Shown here in pieces: positions 23,860-37,100 of a stretch of DNA of 64,000 nt. Origin of the DNA: Spisula solida (taxonomy: Eukaryota > Mollusca > Bivalvia > Venerida > Mactridae); assembly GCA_947247005.1 (NCBI GenBank), contig OX365947.1:34862760-34926759 (forward strand), in the 5' to 3' direction. Under the pieces are notes generated by a model. The model saw nothing but the letters and a program-made list of their open reading frames with translations, ran no database searches and was not told the DNA's origin. A program made the position numbers and the translations under genes. Each line of letters starts with the position of its first letter. Positions within the stretch are counted from its first letter, which is position 1.

Positions 23860-25600
23860 TACATAGAAATAATGCAATTGAATTCAAGGAGCTGTGATCA
23901 TGTTAATACTGTACATGATACACTAACTGGCAATTCGAAGCAATACAGAAACAGTGGCGGCCCCTAGTCACCCACGCTACAGGCCGGCACAGAAGCCACC
24001 AGTCCTGTATTCACCACCAAAAGGATACATAGCAACTGAGGACGGTATATCTGACTTCAAGACACAAGAGTCTACTTAAACAAAACACAATCAGATTTTT
24101 TTTATGAATTTAACAACTTCATACTAGCGACAGACATGGTTTGAAGGATTATATCAACTGAAACATTATCACAATTGCACATACCCGATTTCCCACCATA
24201 AGTTGTTGTTTAACAGTTATAAAGAATTAAAATGTGCGTGAAAGTTTTTAGATTTTTGAAAGTTTTTTTTCAAAAGCGTAGCATGTGTAATTTATTGGCT
24301 GTAGGATCCTTCTCTGTGGTCAAGCGTTAGGTTGTCGGTACGATCCCAGACCCGCGACATACCACATTAGTCAGTAAAGAAGTACTACATGTAGACATAA
24401 GACAAACTTAACAATCACTTTTGTTTGGTGACGAGCGTACTGGGAGAATCATGATTGTTTAGACTAATGATAAAGTCTCCTGAAATACTACTAATAGCAC
24501 TTTCAGCATAACAAACGTCTCCTTAATTGGAGCTCAGCAAACATAGTCCCAGGTAACTTCTGGTTTGTGTCCGGTGTCAGGATAATGTTAATTATTATAA
24601 TTATTATGTGATTAGGTGGTGTCCGTAGGACTGACATACTGTTGGACAGTGGCGGCTTTTTTTTAAAAAAAAACGCTTCAGGTCGATTAGATCCACAAAT
24701 GATATTGGCTCCTAATACGGACGAGAAGCTACCCGTATTGATTATGACGAATAAAACAAATATGCTTTATAGGCTGTGTTGAATTCTTCTATGTTAACAG
24801 GATATAGTTTGTAGATTTAAGTATACAATTTAATGCGGACTATAACAGTGGTCCGTATTCTATTAAACACCGTTGTCAACTAACGTTGAAAATGAATGAA
24901 GCCGGTACTTATATACCATTCTATTTTTAGATCCGGGTAGAATTACAATGCGGTTTGGAAATTCGTGTGCTATATATGTTTAATGAATGTCTGGCTATTG
25001 TGTGAAAACCTGGCGTTGAATGGTAATTTAAATAACAAAGGAATGACGGTGGTAAATATACTACTGTAAGTATGGTTTAACCCAAATAATATCACGACCA
25101 AAAGCCCCTCCCTCTGACTGTCGTCATTGAACTTCAAATAAGCAATTAAAATATGTACAACAAAACATGTTGATTATTAGTAAACCACATTAACTGGTCA
25201 GACTTGAACGAGCATAAGCATGGAGTATCAGTTCAATGTGGTCATTTAATACAGAAGGTATTCGTCAACATGTGTTTTAGATGTAAGAACGAAATTATTA
25301 TTTCTACCACTGAATCAGGTCACTCATGTGTGCTTATTGACCAGATGGTGTTTATTAAGAACTGGGAGGGACACGCCTTCTAACGAAATTACATTTACTA
25401 TAGCACATTACAATCACAGTTGACACGATCGTAAATGGTTCATTCACACGATAGCTTCCAACCATTTGCGGAGGTATCGTCAATTCTTGTCAAACACATG
25501 TATTTAAACACTACATCATCTGTTGATTTTCTATCCTTTTTCTTTTTAATGACTGACATACCAAAGAAGCCGTTGCGTGGAGATACATGTATGTGTATGT
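23860..25600. other. intergenic, no supported gene
   Basis: AT-rich. One more weak B-box-like sequence (GGTACGATCCCAGACC) lies near 24,338. Nothing coding. Confidence 0.4.
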
Positions 25601-25607
25601 ACAATAA

Positions 25608-25880
25608 GGTCGAAAATCGAGCCAGGTCGGCAATCGATATTCGACCAGAATCTGAATTTCGAGCTAATTCGGTAATAGATATTCGAGAATGATTTGCCCA
25701 GCAAGCCAAAGTTGAATATCGAGCTGGGTCGAATATTGAGCTAGCTCGGTTATCGATATTCGACAAGAATGTTAATATCGAGCTAGCTTGGTAATCGATA
25801 TTCAAGAAAAGTTCGTGCAGCAAACCAAAGTTGAATATCGAGCTTGGTCGAATATCGAGCTAGCTTTGGTATCGATGTCA
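25608..25880. repeat. TCGA/ATCGAT-rich short tandem repeat
   Basis: Repeats of about 30-36 bp built from TCGAATATCGAGCTAGCTCG and GTAATCGATATTCGA, arranged as two larger blocks of roughly 120 bp separated by AAAGTTGAATATCGAG. The units are dense in self-complementary sites (ATCGAT, TCGA, GAGCTAGCTC). A CRE-like TGACGTCA lies just after, near 25,884. Confidence 0.7.
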
Positions 25881-25889
25881 TCATGACGT

Positions 25890-26960
25890 CAGCGCATGGC
25901 GCCACAGTTATTATGACGTCTTACAGAGTATGTTATAGTATGTTATAATATGTTATTTATCTGGTGCAATTATATGGTCTGTTTATACAGAACCTTGTCC
26001 ATTCTGCAATAAAATGCATTGACCGACCTGTATTTAATATACCTAGTGTATGTAGGGGGTATTGTAATGTATATGTATGCATAGATGAGTTACACCGTTG
26101 GGCATTTACGATGTAATCACATTTCTAAAAGAAACATGCGCTTGAGTTGGTTTGTATTTACGTACATGTAGCCTTAATGTTAACACATTTAAACACCATG
26201 AGACACCACATGAGACACCACAATATAGGTGTAATGGTGAGCAAGTAAACCTTTGTAATGGGATCTGTGTACGAAAAAATGTACTAAAACGCGACAAATA
26301 CCTTTCATCCACACCTACATCGTATACGGGATCTGTGCAATACAACGTAATGATTAATATAAGTGATGTACGGCTTCATCAATTCAATTCTTTGTTGAAT
26401 AATTTAGGCTGCCGTCCCATACATCATAAACTAAAAAATACAACGCATATACGTAAAATAGTATACATACAATTAAGGACAGGCTGGAAAATAGGCTACA
26501 AACCACATTTGATGTTATTATATACTTTTATTGTAGATTGTTTAAAATTTACTTAACAAAAATACTTAAACCTACAATGTACACCAATAATACACGATTA
26601 AAGGTGTGCTGTCATTGACAATATCATGAACCGATAACCTCATTCTATGACAAACCCTTCGACAATTTGTAGCATTGAGTTAAACCGGTTGGAATGAATG
26701 AAAATCGAGTCATTCATTGATTGAAATATACAATATAGTATAGGCCAGCGTATTGCGTACAAGCTGTACTAATTGTATATAATATTGATTTGCCCCAGTT
26801 TTGTCAGACAATACGTACAATGTTCACGCCTCTATGAACCTATTGGCAGAAACCACAGGAATGCGAGTTTTTTACAAAAGATTTAGACCTTAAAGATAAA
26901 TAGAACTAAACACGCAACCGTCAGGTGAACTGAATTCAATACAAATAAAACAGTCAGTGT
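25890..26960. other. intergenic, no supported gene
   Basis: AT-rich. A 134-codon frame at 26,152-26,556 lacks an ATG start and any recognisable motif, so I leave it out. Confidence 0.35.
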
Positions 26961-27084
26961 ATTGGTACTGAATAACTCTCAATTACCGCCTCCTCGAAAG
27001 TTAAGTGGTCCTAGATCGTCCGCTTCCAATACGGTAGGTCCCGGCTCATGTCCCAAGCCGAGTCATACCAAAGACGAAATAGAA

Positions 27085-27645
27085 ATGGCACCAGCAATTT
27101 CCTTGATAAATACTCAGTATGAAATGGGAAACTGGGTTCTCTTCTTTCATACTCTCATTTCGATGAATAACATCAGGAATGAGGCGTTGAAAGGGATTAA
27201 TATGAATTGGAAAAACTTATTTCACAATCAACCTAAAATAAATTCGTATAAACTAGTTATAACCATGATCATCCGTACTATTTGTTCAACTGTAGAACAT
27301 TCGATAGATAGAACCGGTGATCAGGTAAAACCAAGTACAACGATAGTTAAACTATTAGCTAGACATGGTGGTAAATACGATGGCGATTCAACTAAGAAGA
27401 AATGCAACTACCCCGACCTCCCAATGGCTAGCAGCCTCTGCAAAGCAGGGACTAGGCGTCAACTGGACGACAGGGACAAGGCATACCTTCTGGATGTCAT
27501 GGTCAGCCAGCTTGGAACCGTAAAGAGACAACCAGTCAAATTTGCTGCTTGTAAACTAATGTGGTGGCAAGTAGTACCAGACTCTTCAGCAATGTCTTTT
27601 CAATACCAGGCTGCCGGGTCTACCGATGTATCATATTCATCATAA
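27085..27645 (+). CDS. hypothetical protein, 186 aa from ATG (open frame from 26,962)
   Basis: I do not recognise it. The open frame runs from 26,962 (no ATG there) to a TAA at 27,645; the first ATG is at 27,085. It is not repetitive and is the longest non-repeat frame in the first 30 kb. The N-terminal extension is Pro/Ser-rich, the middle has hydrophobic stretches (MGNWVLFFHTLI), and the C-terminal part is basic with scattered Cys and Trp. The preceding CAG at 26,956 could be a splice acceptor, making this an exon. No partner exon or transposon signature is visible. Confidence 0.3.
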   Translation: MAPAISLINTQYEMGNWVLFFHTLISMNNIRNEALKGINMNWKNLFHNQPKINSYKLVITMIIRTICSTVEHSIDRTGDQVKPSTTIVKLLARHGGKYDGDSTKKKCNYPDLPMASSLCKAGTRRQLDDRDKAYLLDVMVSQLGTVKRQPVKFAACKLMWWQVVPDSSAMSFQYQAAGSTDVSYSS

Positions 27646-27659
27646 TTGTATCACCGGTT

Positions 27660-29100
27660 TGACACATCCCTGTTGACCAGCATCATTATTACCCCGGTCG
27701 GCAGCAATTCAACGATCAAATCAAACTCCATACAACCAGTGCATATATATCAATCGGATGTGTGTAAACCATACCCCTCTTGCATGACTCCAGTTTATGG
27801 CTATATACGCTCGTAAGTAGTTATACGTATATTATGCCAAATAAAGTTTTTCCTTGAAATTGTGTATACGTAACCTCTACGTATTCTTTTTATTTAATGC
27901 CAGCAAAGGCTCATAAATTGCAAATAAAAATGTTATATTCTATTATTCTTTTATATTCATAGCGTCCTTGATATACGATACCACATAGTAAGCGTATATA
28001 ATTGTTTTTGAAAAAGATGTTAATTTTGACTAAAGGGACAAAACTCTACTATGTTGGCGCACACATACTTACTAGAGTTATTTCCCTTCCACCAAATGAT
28101 GTCAAGCATGAGACACAGTTCTAGTGCAAACTACTTCTTTATAAACCTTATGGTTGGTATGGTGTCAATCCCGCCCATGCTAAACTGTCTTTCTTTTGTT
28201 GAAATTAAACATATTGCCCTATAACATAAATGAACCAAATATGTGGACTGCCAATCCAAAGAGGAAGTTATATGAACTCACGTATCTTCACGTATGACGT
28301 CAAGGGAATTTCCACTGGGAACTTGACTTCGGAGACGCATCCGAAATAACGATGATTTGAGCATTTTGCAGAGATACAGATCGGGTTAAATAATGTATGT
28401 ATGCTATTTTATCATTAAACATACGTACATATTACTAATGTATCTTTGAAAAACTCGAATATCGTGTAAAATGATTAAAAACTTACGAGATACCTCTACT
28501 TTCGGTTTTAAAAAATAACTTTAATACATAATTCTTTGCTTGCTTATACTTAAGATAATATTAATAGTGTGAATGTTGATACTGATTTTGTTTTGGTAAT
28601 TGAATTTGAATAAACAACGATAAAGAGATGTTTTATTGTATAAAATTTATTTTCTACTTTCGTTTTCACATTTCTACTTTCGGTTTTAACTCGCCTATAC
28701 AATCTGTATATGTTGACCTTCTAAGTGAACCCTCTCAGATTCTACAGGTATTCTACATGTGTAAATATTTATTTTGAATTTGCTCTTATTCTGCATGTAT
28801 AATGTGCCTAAATAACAGGATGGTGATACACAATAAGGGTAGGGAACCATTATTGAAGGCGTCTTCCCTGAATACATGCGTTCTTTACAAATCCAGCCCC
28901 CGTGTGAAAAAAACAAATCCCCTAATTGCAGTGGTAGGATCATATTATACCCAAAGTTAGAAAAATATAAAATTTGTCTTAGGAGATATGTAGCTAAGAA
29001 AGTGTCTGTGTCTATGTACAGTGTACACTGTTATACTATATAATTTGTAGATCGTTGATGGTGGTGATTAAATCAAGATTTTATGGAGTTACAGACAATG
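27660..29100. other. intergenic, no supported gene
   Basis: AT-rich with no recognisable gene, RNA or repeat beyond short low-complexity runs. Confidence 0.4.
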
Positions 29101-29106
29101 CAATAG

Positions 29107-29325
29107 TATACAGGTAATTATGTCATCTCCTTACAGGTATATTGTGTCATCTCCTTACAGGTATATTATGTCATCTCCTAACAGGTATATTATGTCATCT
29201 CCTGACTGGTAAATTATGTCATCTCCTAACAGGTATATTGTGTCATCTCCTTACAGGTATATTATGTCATCTTCTTACAGGTATATTATATCATCTCCTG
29301 ACTGGTAAATTATGTCAGCCTCTTA
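29107..29325. repeat. 24-bp minisatellite
   Basis: About nine units of GTCATCTCCTTACAGGTATA plus TTAT, with a CTGACTGGTAAA variant. The unit is a multiple of three, which creates an 8-residue repeat in the forward frame; no gene is inferred. Confidence 0.85.
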
Positions 29326-29832
29326 CAATTTATTTTTTGATCAGTTTAAATATTGGCTGATCAGAAAGCATTAACATTTAGGATCGTGTATACATAGGTA
29401 TAAATCATATACTAGTACAGGTATATGTTATTTAAGTCTTAAGTAAATAAATTCCTATGTTGTCGTCCCTATCTCTACTTTATTTGATGCGCAGACATTT
29501 GTTTGGTAACTGTATTGGCCGGGTACCCCAGGTACGAAAATCGTACCTAAGTATCAGCCAAAACGTATCCAGCATGCTGCTTTTGTACTCAGTTATAGTT
29601 ATAAAACTAGGACATTGTCAATTAATTGTCAGATTGCCACCCGTTTGGTCCTTAAATGTACAGGGAATGTGTTTTAATATTATTTTCAAAAGCTTGATAC
29701 TCTGGAAAGTATCGAATATAACCAAGTTTGTTCTGTTCTTTTAATAATGTACGATAAGTTTGTTATTTCTCTACAAATTACTAGTATCAAATCTATTCAT
29801 CTAGTAACTCATTAGTTAACATCTTACATTTA

Positions 29833-32800
29833 GTCCATGGGCCAGTGGGGTAAACCCTCCCCCCCCCTAGGGAATTTCGGACACTATATTTTTCTGAAAG
29901 CGTATGACCAGTAGAGTATTTTTCCAAAGTCTGCACTTTGGCCGTTGGGGCGTTAAGATTTTTTGGGGTAAAACGTTAAAAATATGAACGAAAGTGTGAA
30001 TTTCTGGAATTGGTTAATTACTATCACATTTAGTAAGTTATTTTGTAATTAAACACTTTCATGGGTTGGTATTAACTCATAGTTTAAGTCTGCAAAATTC
30101 TAGTCCCGTGTAATTATGCAAAATGGGATATTTTTGGGGTAAAACATTAAAAAATACATGAAAAAGTGCAAATTTTGAGAATCGGTACACTTTAATGGCA
30201 GAATACAATGTCATTGATCTTTTTTTTTTGGTAATTATGAAAGGCTTTGACCTACCAATACTTTTCCCAAAGTCTGCACTTCAGACATTGGGGCGTTAAG
30301 ATTTTCTGGGGTAAAACGTTAAAAATATGAACGAAAGTGTGAATTTCTGGAATTGGTTAATTACTATCACATTTAGTAAGTTATTTTGTAATTAAACACT
30401 TTCATGGGTTGGTATTAACTCATAGTTTAAGTCTACAAAATTCTAGTCGCGTGTAATTATGCAAATGGGATATTTTTGGGGTAAAACATTAAAAAAAACA
30501 TTCTGCACTTCAGACATTGGGGCATTCAGCAGGAAAAGCAAAAATAAGATTATCTCCCCTGCTTTTAAATGATGTACAAATTGTAACGATGTATTCACTT
30601 AACTATGCTATAACACATTGCGCCTTACTGTATTTTAATTGCAATTGTGAATACCAATAAAGGCATATTCCCAAAATGTATTTTAACATTTAAATGCACA
30701 AAAGGTGGGTCTATTATGGAAAATGGCCATCAAAATGGCCATCAAAATGGCCGCTAAAGTGACAAAAGTATTGAAAACAGTCGTTCTATTTATTTACAAG
30801 TACTCGCAATATGATTTTGAAATCTATTTCCTATTTCACTTTGTTTGCAATGTATGTTATAGTTGGCATCAGTAACATTTGTATGGATTGTGTTAAATTA
30901 TACTTACATGTATTTTACAAGAGTGAATGGGGTAAATATTCATTCATTTTTTTCAAATGTTATTGTACAGCTATTCCTTGTGACACAATGGCTGTGCATC
31001 ATGGTTGTGTCAGGAATGGCTGTTCTGGGTGGTTGTGAGTATCCAACTAAGAGGACCAGGAATTTCTTGACCTTGTAGTTGCCAGTACACATAGTGCAAT
31101 AAATGAGATACCACATGATAGTGCACATCCTATAAGACTATGGATGTGTGTATCCAGTAGTACTGTCTGCTCATGGTGTGTGTCAGTACCCTACAGCACC
31201 ATAAATACCTGTACCTAGTGGTATTGGGTACCCTCTAATTGATGCACATAGTGGTTATGAGTACCAAATACGACCAAGTATGCATGAACACGGTGGTTGT
31301 GGGTACCCATTAGGACTAGGATGGGTGTACCTAATGGTTATGAGTACCTAATACGACTAGGAGTTTATGTGCAAGGTGGTCGTGAATACATACATGGACT
31401 AGGACTGATTTACCCAGTGTTTATGATTGCCTAACAAGACCAGGAATGTTCTACTTAGGCACTAAGTCGTCAATACGATGAGAAATGGGTGCTCCGAATG
31501 GTTGTCTGTACCCAACAAGACCAGTAATGTATGTACATAACAGGATCCGGAATAGTGGCTATGCATACCAAATAATACCATGAATGTATGTACATGTACT
31601 AGTAAATGATGGTAGTGGGTACCCAATAGGACCTATAACAGTTGTGTATTGTAGCTGCAAGTACTTTATCACACTTTTTATGCATGTACATGGTGGTTAC
31701 GGGTACCCACTTAGTCTAGGAATGTATGTATCCAGTGGTTATGAGTACCTAATAAAGTCAGGACTGTCTGTACATCGTGGTAATCATGACCCAATCAGAC
31801 AAAAAATGACAGCACCTAGTGGTTGTTAGTGCATAATCAGTCTGCAATCGTCTGTACATTGTGGTTTGGAGTATCCAATAGGACAAGGAATGCATGGGAC
31901 ATGATAGTTGTGGGTACCCACTAGGACTTGAAATGTATGTACCTAGTCGATATGAGTATCTAATTAGACCATGCTTCATGTACATGGGGTTAGTGATTAC
32001 CCAATTTGATGAAAAAAATGGTCACAGCTGAGGGTTAGGCATGCTCACTGCTGAATTTTAAAGACCAGGAATGTCTCTACATGGTGTCAATAGGACAAGG
32101 AATGGGTGATCCCAATAGTTGTTTGTACTCAATTAGACAAATAATGTATGTAACTAGTTGTTGAGAGATGTCTTAACATGATGATGTTCAGTATCTATCC
32201 TAAACAGGAATGTCTGTTAATCGTGGTTATTGGCACCCTATACGACCAGGAATGTATGTATATGCATGGTAGTCAGTACCCATAGGGACCAATAATGGCT
32301 GAGTATAGTGGCTGTGAGGACTCGATTATACCACTTATGCATGAACATAGTGGTTTTGAGTACCCACTAGGACTATGAATGTATGCATCTAGTGGTTATG
32401 TATCCCTGATAGGGCCAGGACTGCCTGTAGATGGTGGTAGCAGTGACCAAATAGAACAACATATGACTGCACCTAGCGGTTGTTAGTACCCAACCCAGTC
32501 ACAAATTGAAATGTCTGTACATTGTGGTTTTGTGTATTCAATAGGACCAGGCATGCATGTACATGGTAGTTGGGGTACCCACTATGACTAGGAATGTATG
32601 TATGAGTATCCAATAAGAACATCACAGTCTGTACACGGGGGTAGTGATTACCCAATAGGACAACAAATGGTCGCACCTAGTAGTTGGTAGTTCCCAATCA
32701 GTACAACTGATTTTGTACATGAAGGTTTCGAGTAGTACATATGTTATGAGTGGTCAATAAGGCCAAGCATGTAGCCACATGGCGCGCCTGAGTTGTCAAT

Positions 32801-34166
32801 TGATGATCGGCAGTATCCAACGAGAATGTCTGAACCTAGTGGTTATGAGTATTCTTTACGACCAGCAATATATGTACATGGTGGAAATGAGTACCCGATT
32901 GCACCTATAATGCCTGTACATGGTGGTTTAGAGTACCAAAATAGGACCAGGAATGTCTGTATATGGATATATGTAAGTCACCACTATGACTGGGCATGTA
33001 TGTACTCCAATAAGCAGATACGAGTACCCAATTAGAACATGGTAAGTGTGACTACCCATTGAGACGAGGAATGAATGTACCTACTAGTGGTTATGGGTAC
33101 CCAGCCTGACCAGCAATATCTGTATAAGTATGGTGGTTTTGAATATCAAATAGAACTTAGACTAAGGAATGGTATTGGCTATGCTATCAAATTAGACTAT
33201 GACTGTCTGTGCATGGTGGTAGTTTAATAATACCCGATAGGACAACTGATGTCTGTATAGGGTTGTTTAGTGCTAAATAGAACCAATATTGCATGTAATG
33301 GTTATTCGTATGTACCAATTAGGACTAGGTATGGATGTTATTAGTGTTTTAATAATAATTTACCCAACAGTACCAGAACTGCCTATATATGGTTAGAATG
33401 TAATTTTGAATACCCATTAGGACTAGGAATGTCCGTACCCGATGGTCGTAAGTTACAACTAGGACACCAATTCCCAAAAATCACACTTTCCATTTATTAT
33501 TTTTGTAATTTTCCCCCAAAGTATCTCATCTGGCAATATATATTTGAAATCTTAAACTGCATGTTACTACAAATTTATCACATTAATATTATTTAGTTAC
33601 AAAAAAAATATCATAGGAATGGTTTAATTGTAATCTACAGATTCCTAATATTCCCACTTTTCGGTTTATATTTTTTTATGTTTTACCCCAAAAATATCAC
33701 ACTTTGCGTAATAACATGGCTTTAATGTTTTGCAGTATGAAACTGCACTATAATATCTTTCAACTAGAGTATTTTTTATAAAAAAAAATAAATAAATGCC
33801 AATGCAGTCCACAGATTCCAAAAATTCGCACTTTTCTCTTATAATTTTTAGCGTTTTACCCCAAAAAAGCCATTTTGCACAATAGCAGCACTCTGATTTT
33901 TTCAGTCTAGATAGGACAGGTTAATATCTACCTGTTACAGAGATTTATTTTAAAATAACATAATAAATAAGATTGTAGTTAACTGATTCCGAAAATTTGT
34001 ACTTTTCGTTTATATTTTTTGACGTTTTACCCCAAAAAATCTTAACGCCCCAATGGCCAAAGTGCAGACTTCGGGAAAATACTCCAGGGACCATATGCTT
34101 TCAGAAAAATATAGTGACCAAAATTCCCTAGGGGGGGGGAGGGTCTTCTATTGGTGGCTCATGGAC
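29833..34166. mobile_element. 4,334-bp foldback-like element, copy 1
   Basis: The left end starts GTCCATGGGCCAGTGGGGTA and the right end finishes GGTGGCTCATGGAC. The arms are imperfect inverted repeats for roughly 600-700 bp and include C9/G9 runs next to CTAGGGAATTT and a GGGGCGTTAAGATTTTTTGG block. Each arm is built of about 170-190 bp subrepeats containing GGGGTAAAAC, the architecture of foldback transposons. TA lies at both edges (29,831-32 and 34,167-68). The core (31.0-33.4 kb) is a degenerate array of about 42-bp units. No transposase is present, so it is non-autonomous. Confidence 0.85.
31020..33420 (+). repeat. degenerate 42-bp array inside copy 1
   Basis: More than 40 diverged units close to GGTTATGAGTACCCAATAGG followed by ACCAGGAATGTATGTACATG. 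Read in the frame GGT TAT GAG TAC, the unit encodes a 14-residue repeat near GYEYPIGPGMYVHG. Frame is kept over many units with in-frame insertions, but TAG/TGA stops are scattered through it. Open segments include 31,584-31,829 and 32,793-33,035. It may be a decayed repetitive-protein gene or simply an old minisatellite. Confidence 0.7.
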
Positions 34167-34168
34167 TA

Positions 34169-37100
34169 GTCCATGGGCCAGTGGGGTAAACCCTCCCCCC
34201 CCCTAGGGAATTTCGGACACTATATTTTTCTGAAAGCGTATGACCAGTAGAGTATTTTTCCAAAGTCTGCACTTTGGCCGTTGGGGCGTTAAGATTTTTT
34301 GGGGTAAAACGTTAAAAATATGAACGAAAGTGTGAATTTCTGGAATTGGTTAATTACTATCACATTTAGTAAGTTATTTTGTAATTAAACACTTTCATGG
34401 GTTGGTATTAACTCATAGTTTAAGTCTGCAAAATTCTAGTCCCGTGTAATTATGCAAAATGGGATATTTTTGGGGTAAAACATTAAAAAATACATGAAAA
34501 AGTGCAAATTTTGAGAATCGGTACACTTTAATGGCAGAATACAATGTCATTGATCTTTTTTTTTTGGTAATTATGAAAGGCTTTGACCTACCAATACTTT
34601 TCCCAAAGTCTGCACTTCAGACATTGGGGCGTTAAGATTTTCTGGGGTAAAACGTTAAAAATATGAACGAAAGTGTGAATTTCTGGAATTGGTTAATTAC
34701 TATCACATTTAGTAAGTTATTTTGTAATTAAACACTTTCATGGGTTGGTATTAACTCATAGTTTAAGTCTACAAAATTCTAGTCGCGTGTAATTATGCAA
34801 ATGGGATATTTTTGGGGTAAAACATTAAAAAAAACATTCTGCACTTCAGACATTGGGGCATTCAGCAGGAAAAGCAAAAATAAGATTATCTCCCCTGCTT
34901 TTAAATGATGTACAAATTGTAACGATGTATTCACTTAACTATGCTATAACACATTGCGCCTTACTGTATTTTAATTGCAATTGTGAATACCAATAAAGGC
35001 ATATTCCCAAAATGTATTTTAACATTTAAATGCACAAAAGGTGGGTCTATTATGGAAAATGGCCATCAAAATGGCCATCAAAATGGCCGCTAAAGTGACA
35101 AAAGTATTGAAAACAGTCGTTCTATTTATTTACAAGTACTCGCAATATGATTTTGAAATCTATTTCCTATTTCACTTTGTTTGCAATGTATGTTATAGTT
35201 GGCATCAGTAACATTTGTATGGATTGTGTTAAATTATACTTACATGTATTTTACAAGAGTGAATGGGGTAAATATTCATTCATTTTTTTCAAATGTTATT
35301 GTACAGCTATTCCTTGTGACACAATGGCTGTGCATCATGGTTGTGTCAGGAATGGCTGTTCTGGGTGGTTGTGAGTATCCAACTAAGAGGACCAGGAATT
35401 TCTTGACCTTGTAGTTGCCAGTACACATAGTGCAATAAATGAGATACCACATGATAGTGCACATCCTATAAGACTATGGATGTGTGTATCCAGTAGTACT
35501 GTCTGCTCATGGTGTGTGTCAGTACCCTACAGCACCATAAATACCTGTACCTAGTGGTATTGGGTACCCTCTAATTGATGCACATAGTGGTTATGAGTAC
35601 CAAATACGACCAAGTATGCATGAACACGGTGGTTGTGGGTACCCATTAGGACTAGGATGGGTGTACCTAATGGTTATGAGTACCTAATACGACTAGGAGT
35701 TTATGTGCAAGGTGGTCGTGAATACATACATGGACTAGGACTGATTTACCCAGTGTTTATGATTGCCTAACAAGACCAGGAATGTTCTACTTAGGCACTA
35801 AGTCGTCAATACGATGAGAAATGGGTGCTCCGAATGGTTGTCTGTACCCAACAAGACCAGTAATGTATGTACATAACAGGATCCGGAATAGTGGCTATGC
35901 ATACCAAATAATACCATGAATGTATGTACATGTACTAGTAAATGATGGTAGTGGGTACCCAATAGGACCTATAACAGTTGTGTATTGTAGCTGCAAGTAC
36001 TTTATCACACTTTTTATGCATGTACATGGTGGTTACGGGTACCCACTTAGTCTAGGAATGTATGTATCCAGTGGTTATGAGTACCTAATAAAGTCAGGAC
36101 TGTCTGTACATCGTGGTAATCATGACCCAATCAGACAAAAAATGACAGCACCTAGTGGTTGTTAGTGCATAATCAGTCTGCAATCGTCTGTACATTGTGG
36201 TTTGGAGTATCCAATAGGACAAGGAATGCATGGGACATGATAGTTGTGGGTACCCACTAGGACTTGAAATGTATGTACCTAGTCGATATGAGTATCTAAT
36301 TAGACCATGCTTCATGTACATGGGGTTAGTGATTACCCAATTTGATGAAAAAAATGGTCACAGCTGAGGGTTAGGCATGCTCACTGCTGAATTTTAAAGA
36401 CCAGGAATGTCTCTACATGGTGTCAATAGGACAAGGAATGGGTGATCCCAATAGTTGTTTGTACTCAATTAGACAAATAATGTATGTAACTAGTTGTTGA
36501 GAGATGTCTTAACATGATGATGTTCAGTATCTATCCTAAACAGGAATGTCTGTTAATCGTGGTTATTGGCACCCTATACGACCAGGAATGTATGTATATG
36601 CATGGTAGTCAGTACCCATAGGGACCAATAATGGCTGAGTATAGTGGCTGTGAGGACTCGATTATACCACTTATGCATGAACATAGTGGTTTTGAGTACC
36701 CACTAGGACTATGAATGTATGCATCTAGTGGTTATGTATCCCTGATAGGGCCAGGACTGCCTGTAGATGGTGGTAGCAGTGACCAAATAGAACAACATAT
36801 GACTGCACCTAGCGGTTGTTAGTACCCAACCCAGTCACAAATTGAAATGTCTGTACATTGTGGTTTTGTGTATTCAATAGGACCAGGCATGCATGTACAT
36901 GGTAGTTGGGGTACCCACTATGACTAGGAATGTATGTATGAGTATCCAATAAGAACATCACAGTCTGTACACGGGGGTAGTGATTACCCAATAGGACAAC
37001 AAATGGTCGCACCTAGTAGTTGGTAGTTCCCAATCAGTACAACTGATTTTGTACATGAAGGTTTCGAGTAGTACATATGTTATGAGTGGTCAATAAGGCC

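Noticed and set aside
25440..25823. 127-codon minus-strand frame over the TCGA repeat
   Set aside because: Repeat-driven frame with no unique coding sequence.
30811..31038. 75-aa frame with a signal-peptide-like start inside the foldback element
   Set aside because: It is not in the frame of the downstream peptide repeat and has no splice site to reach it; a chance hydrophobic frame is more likely.
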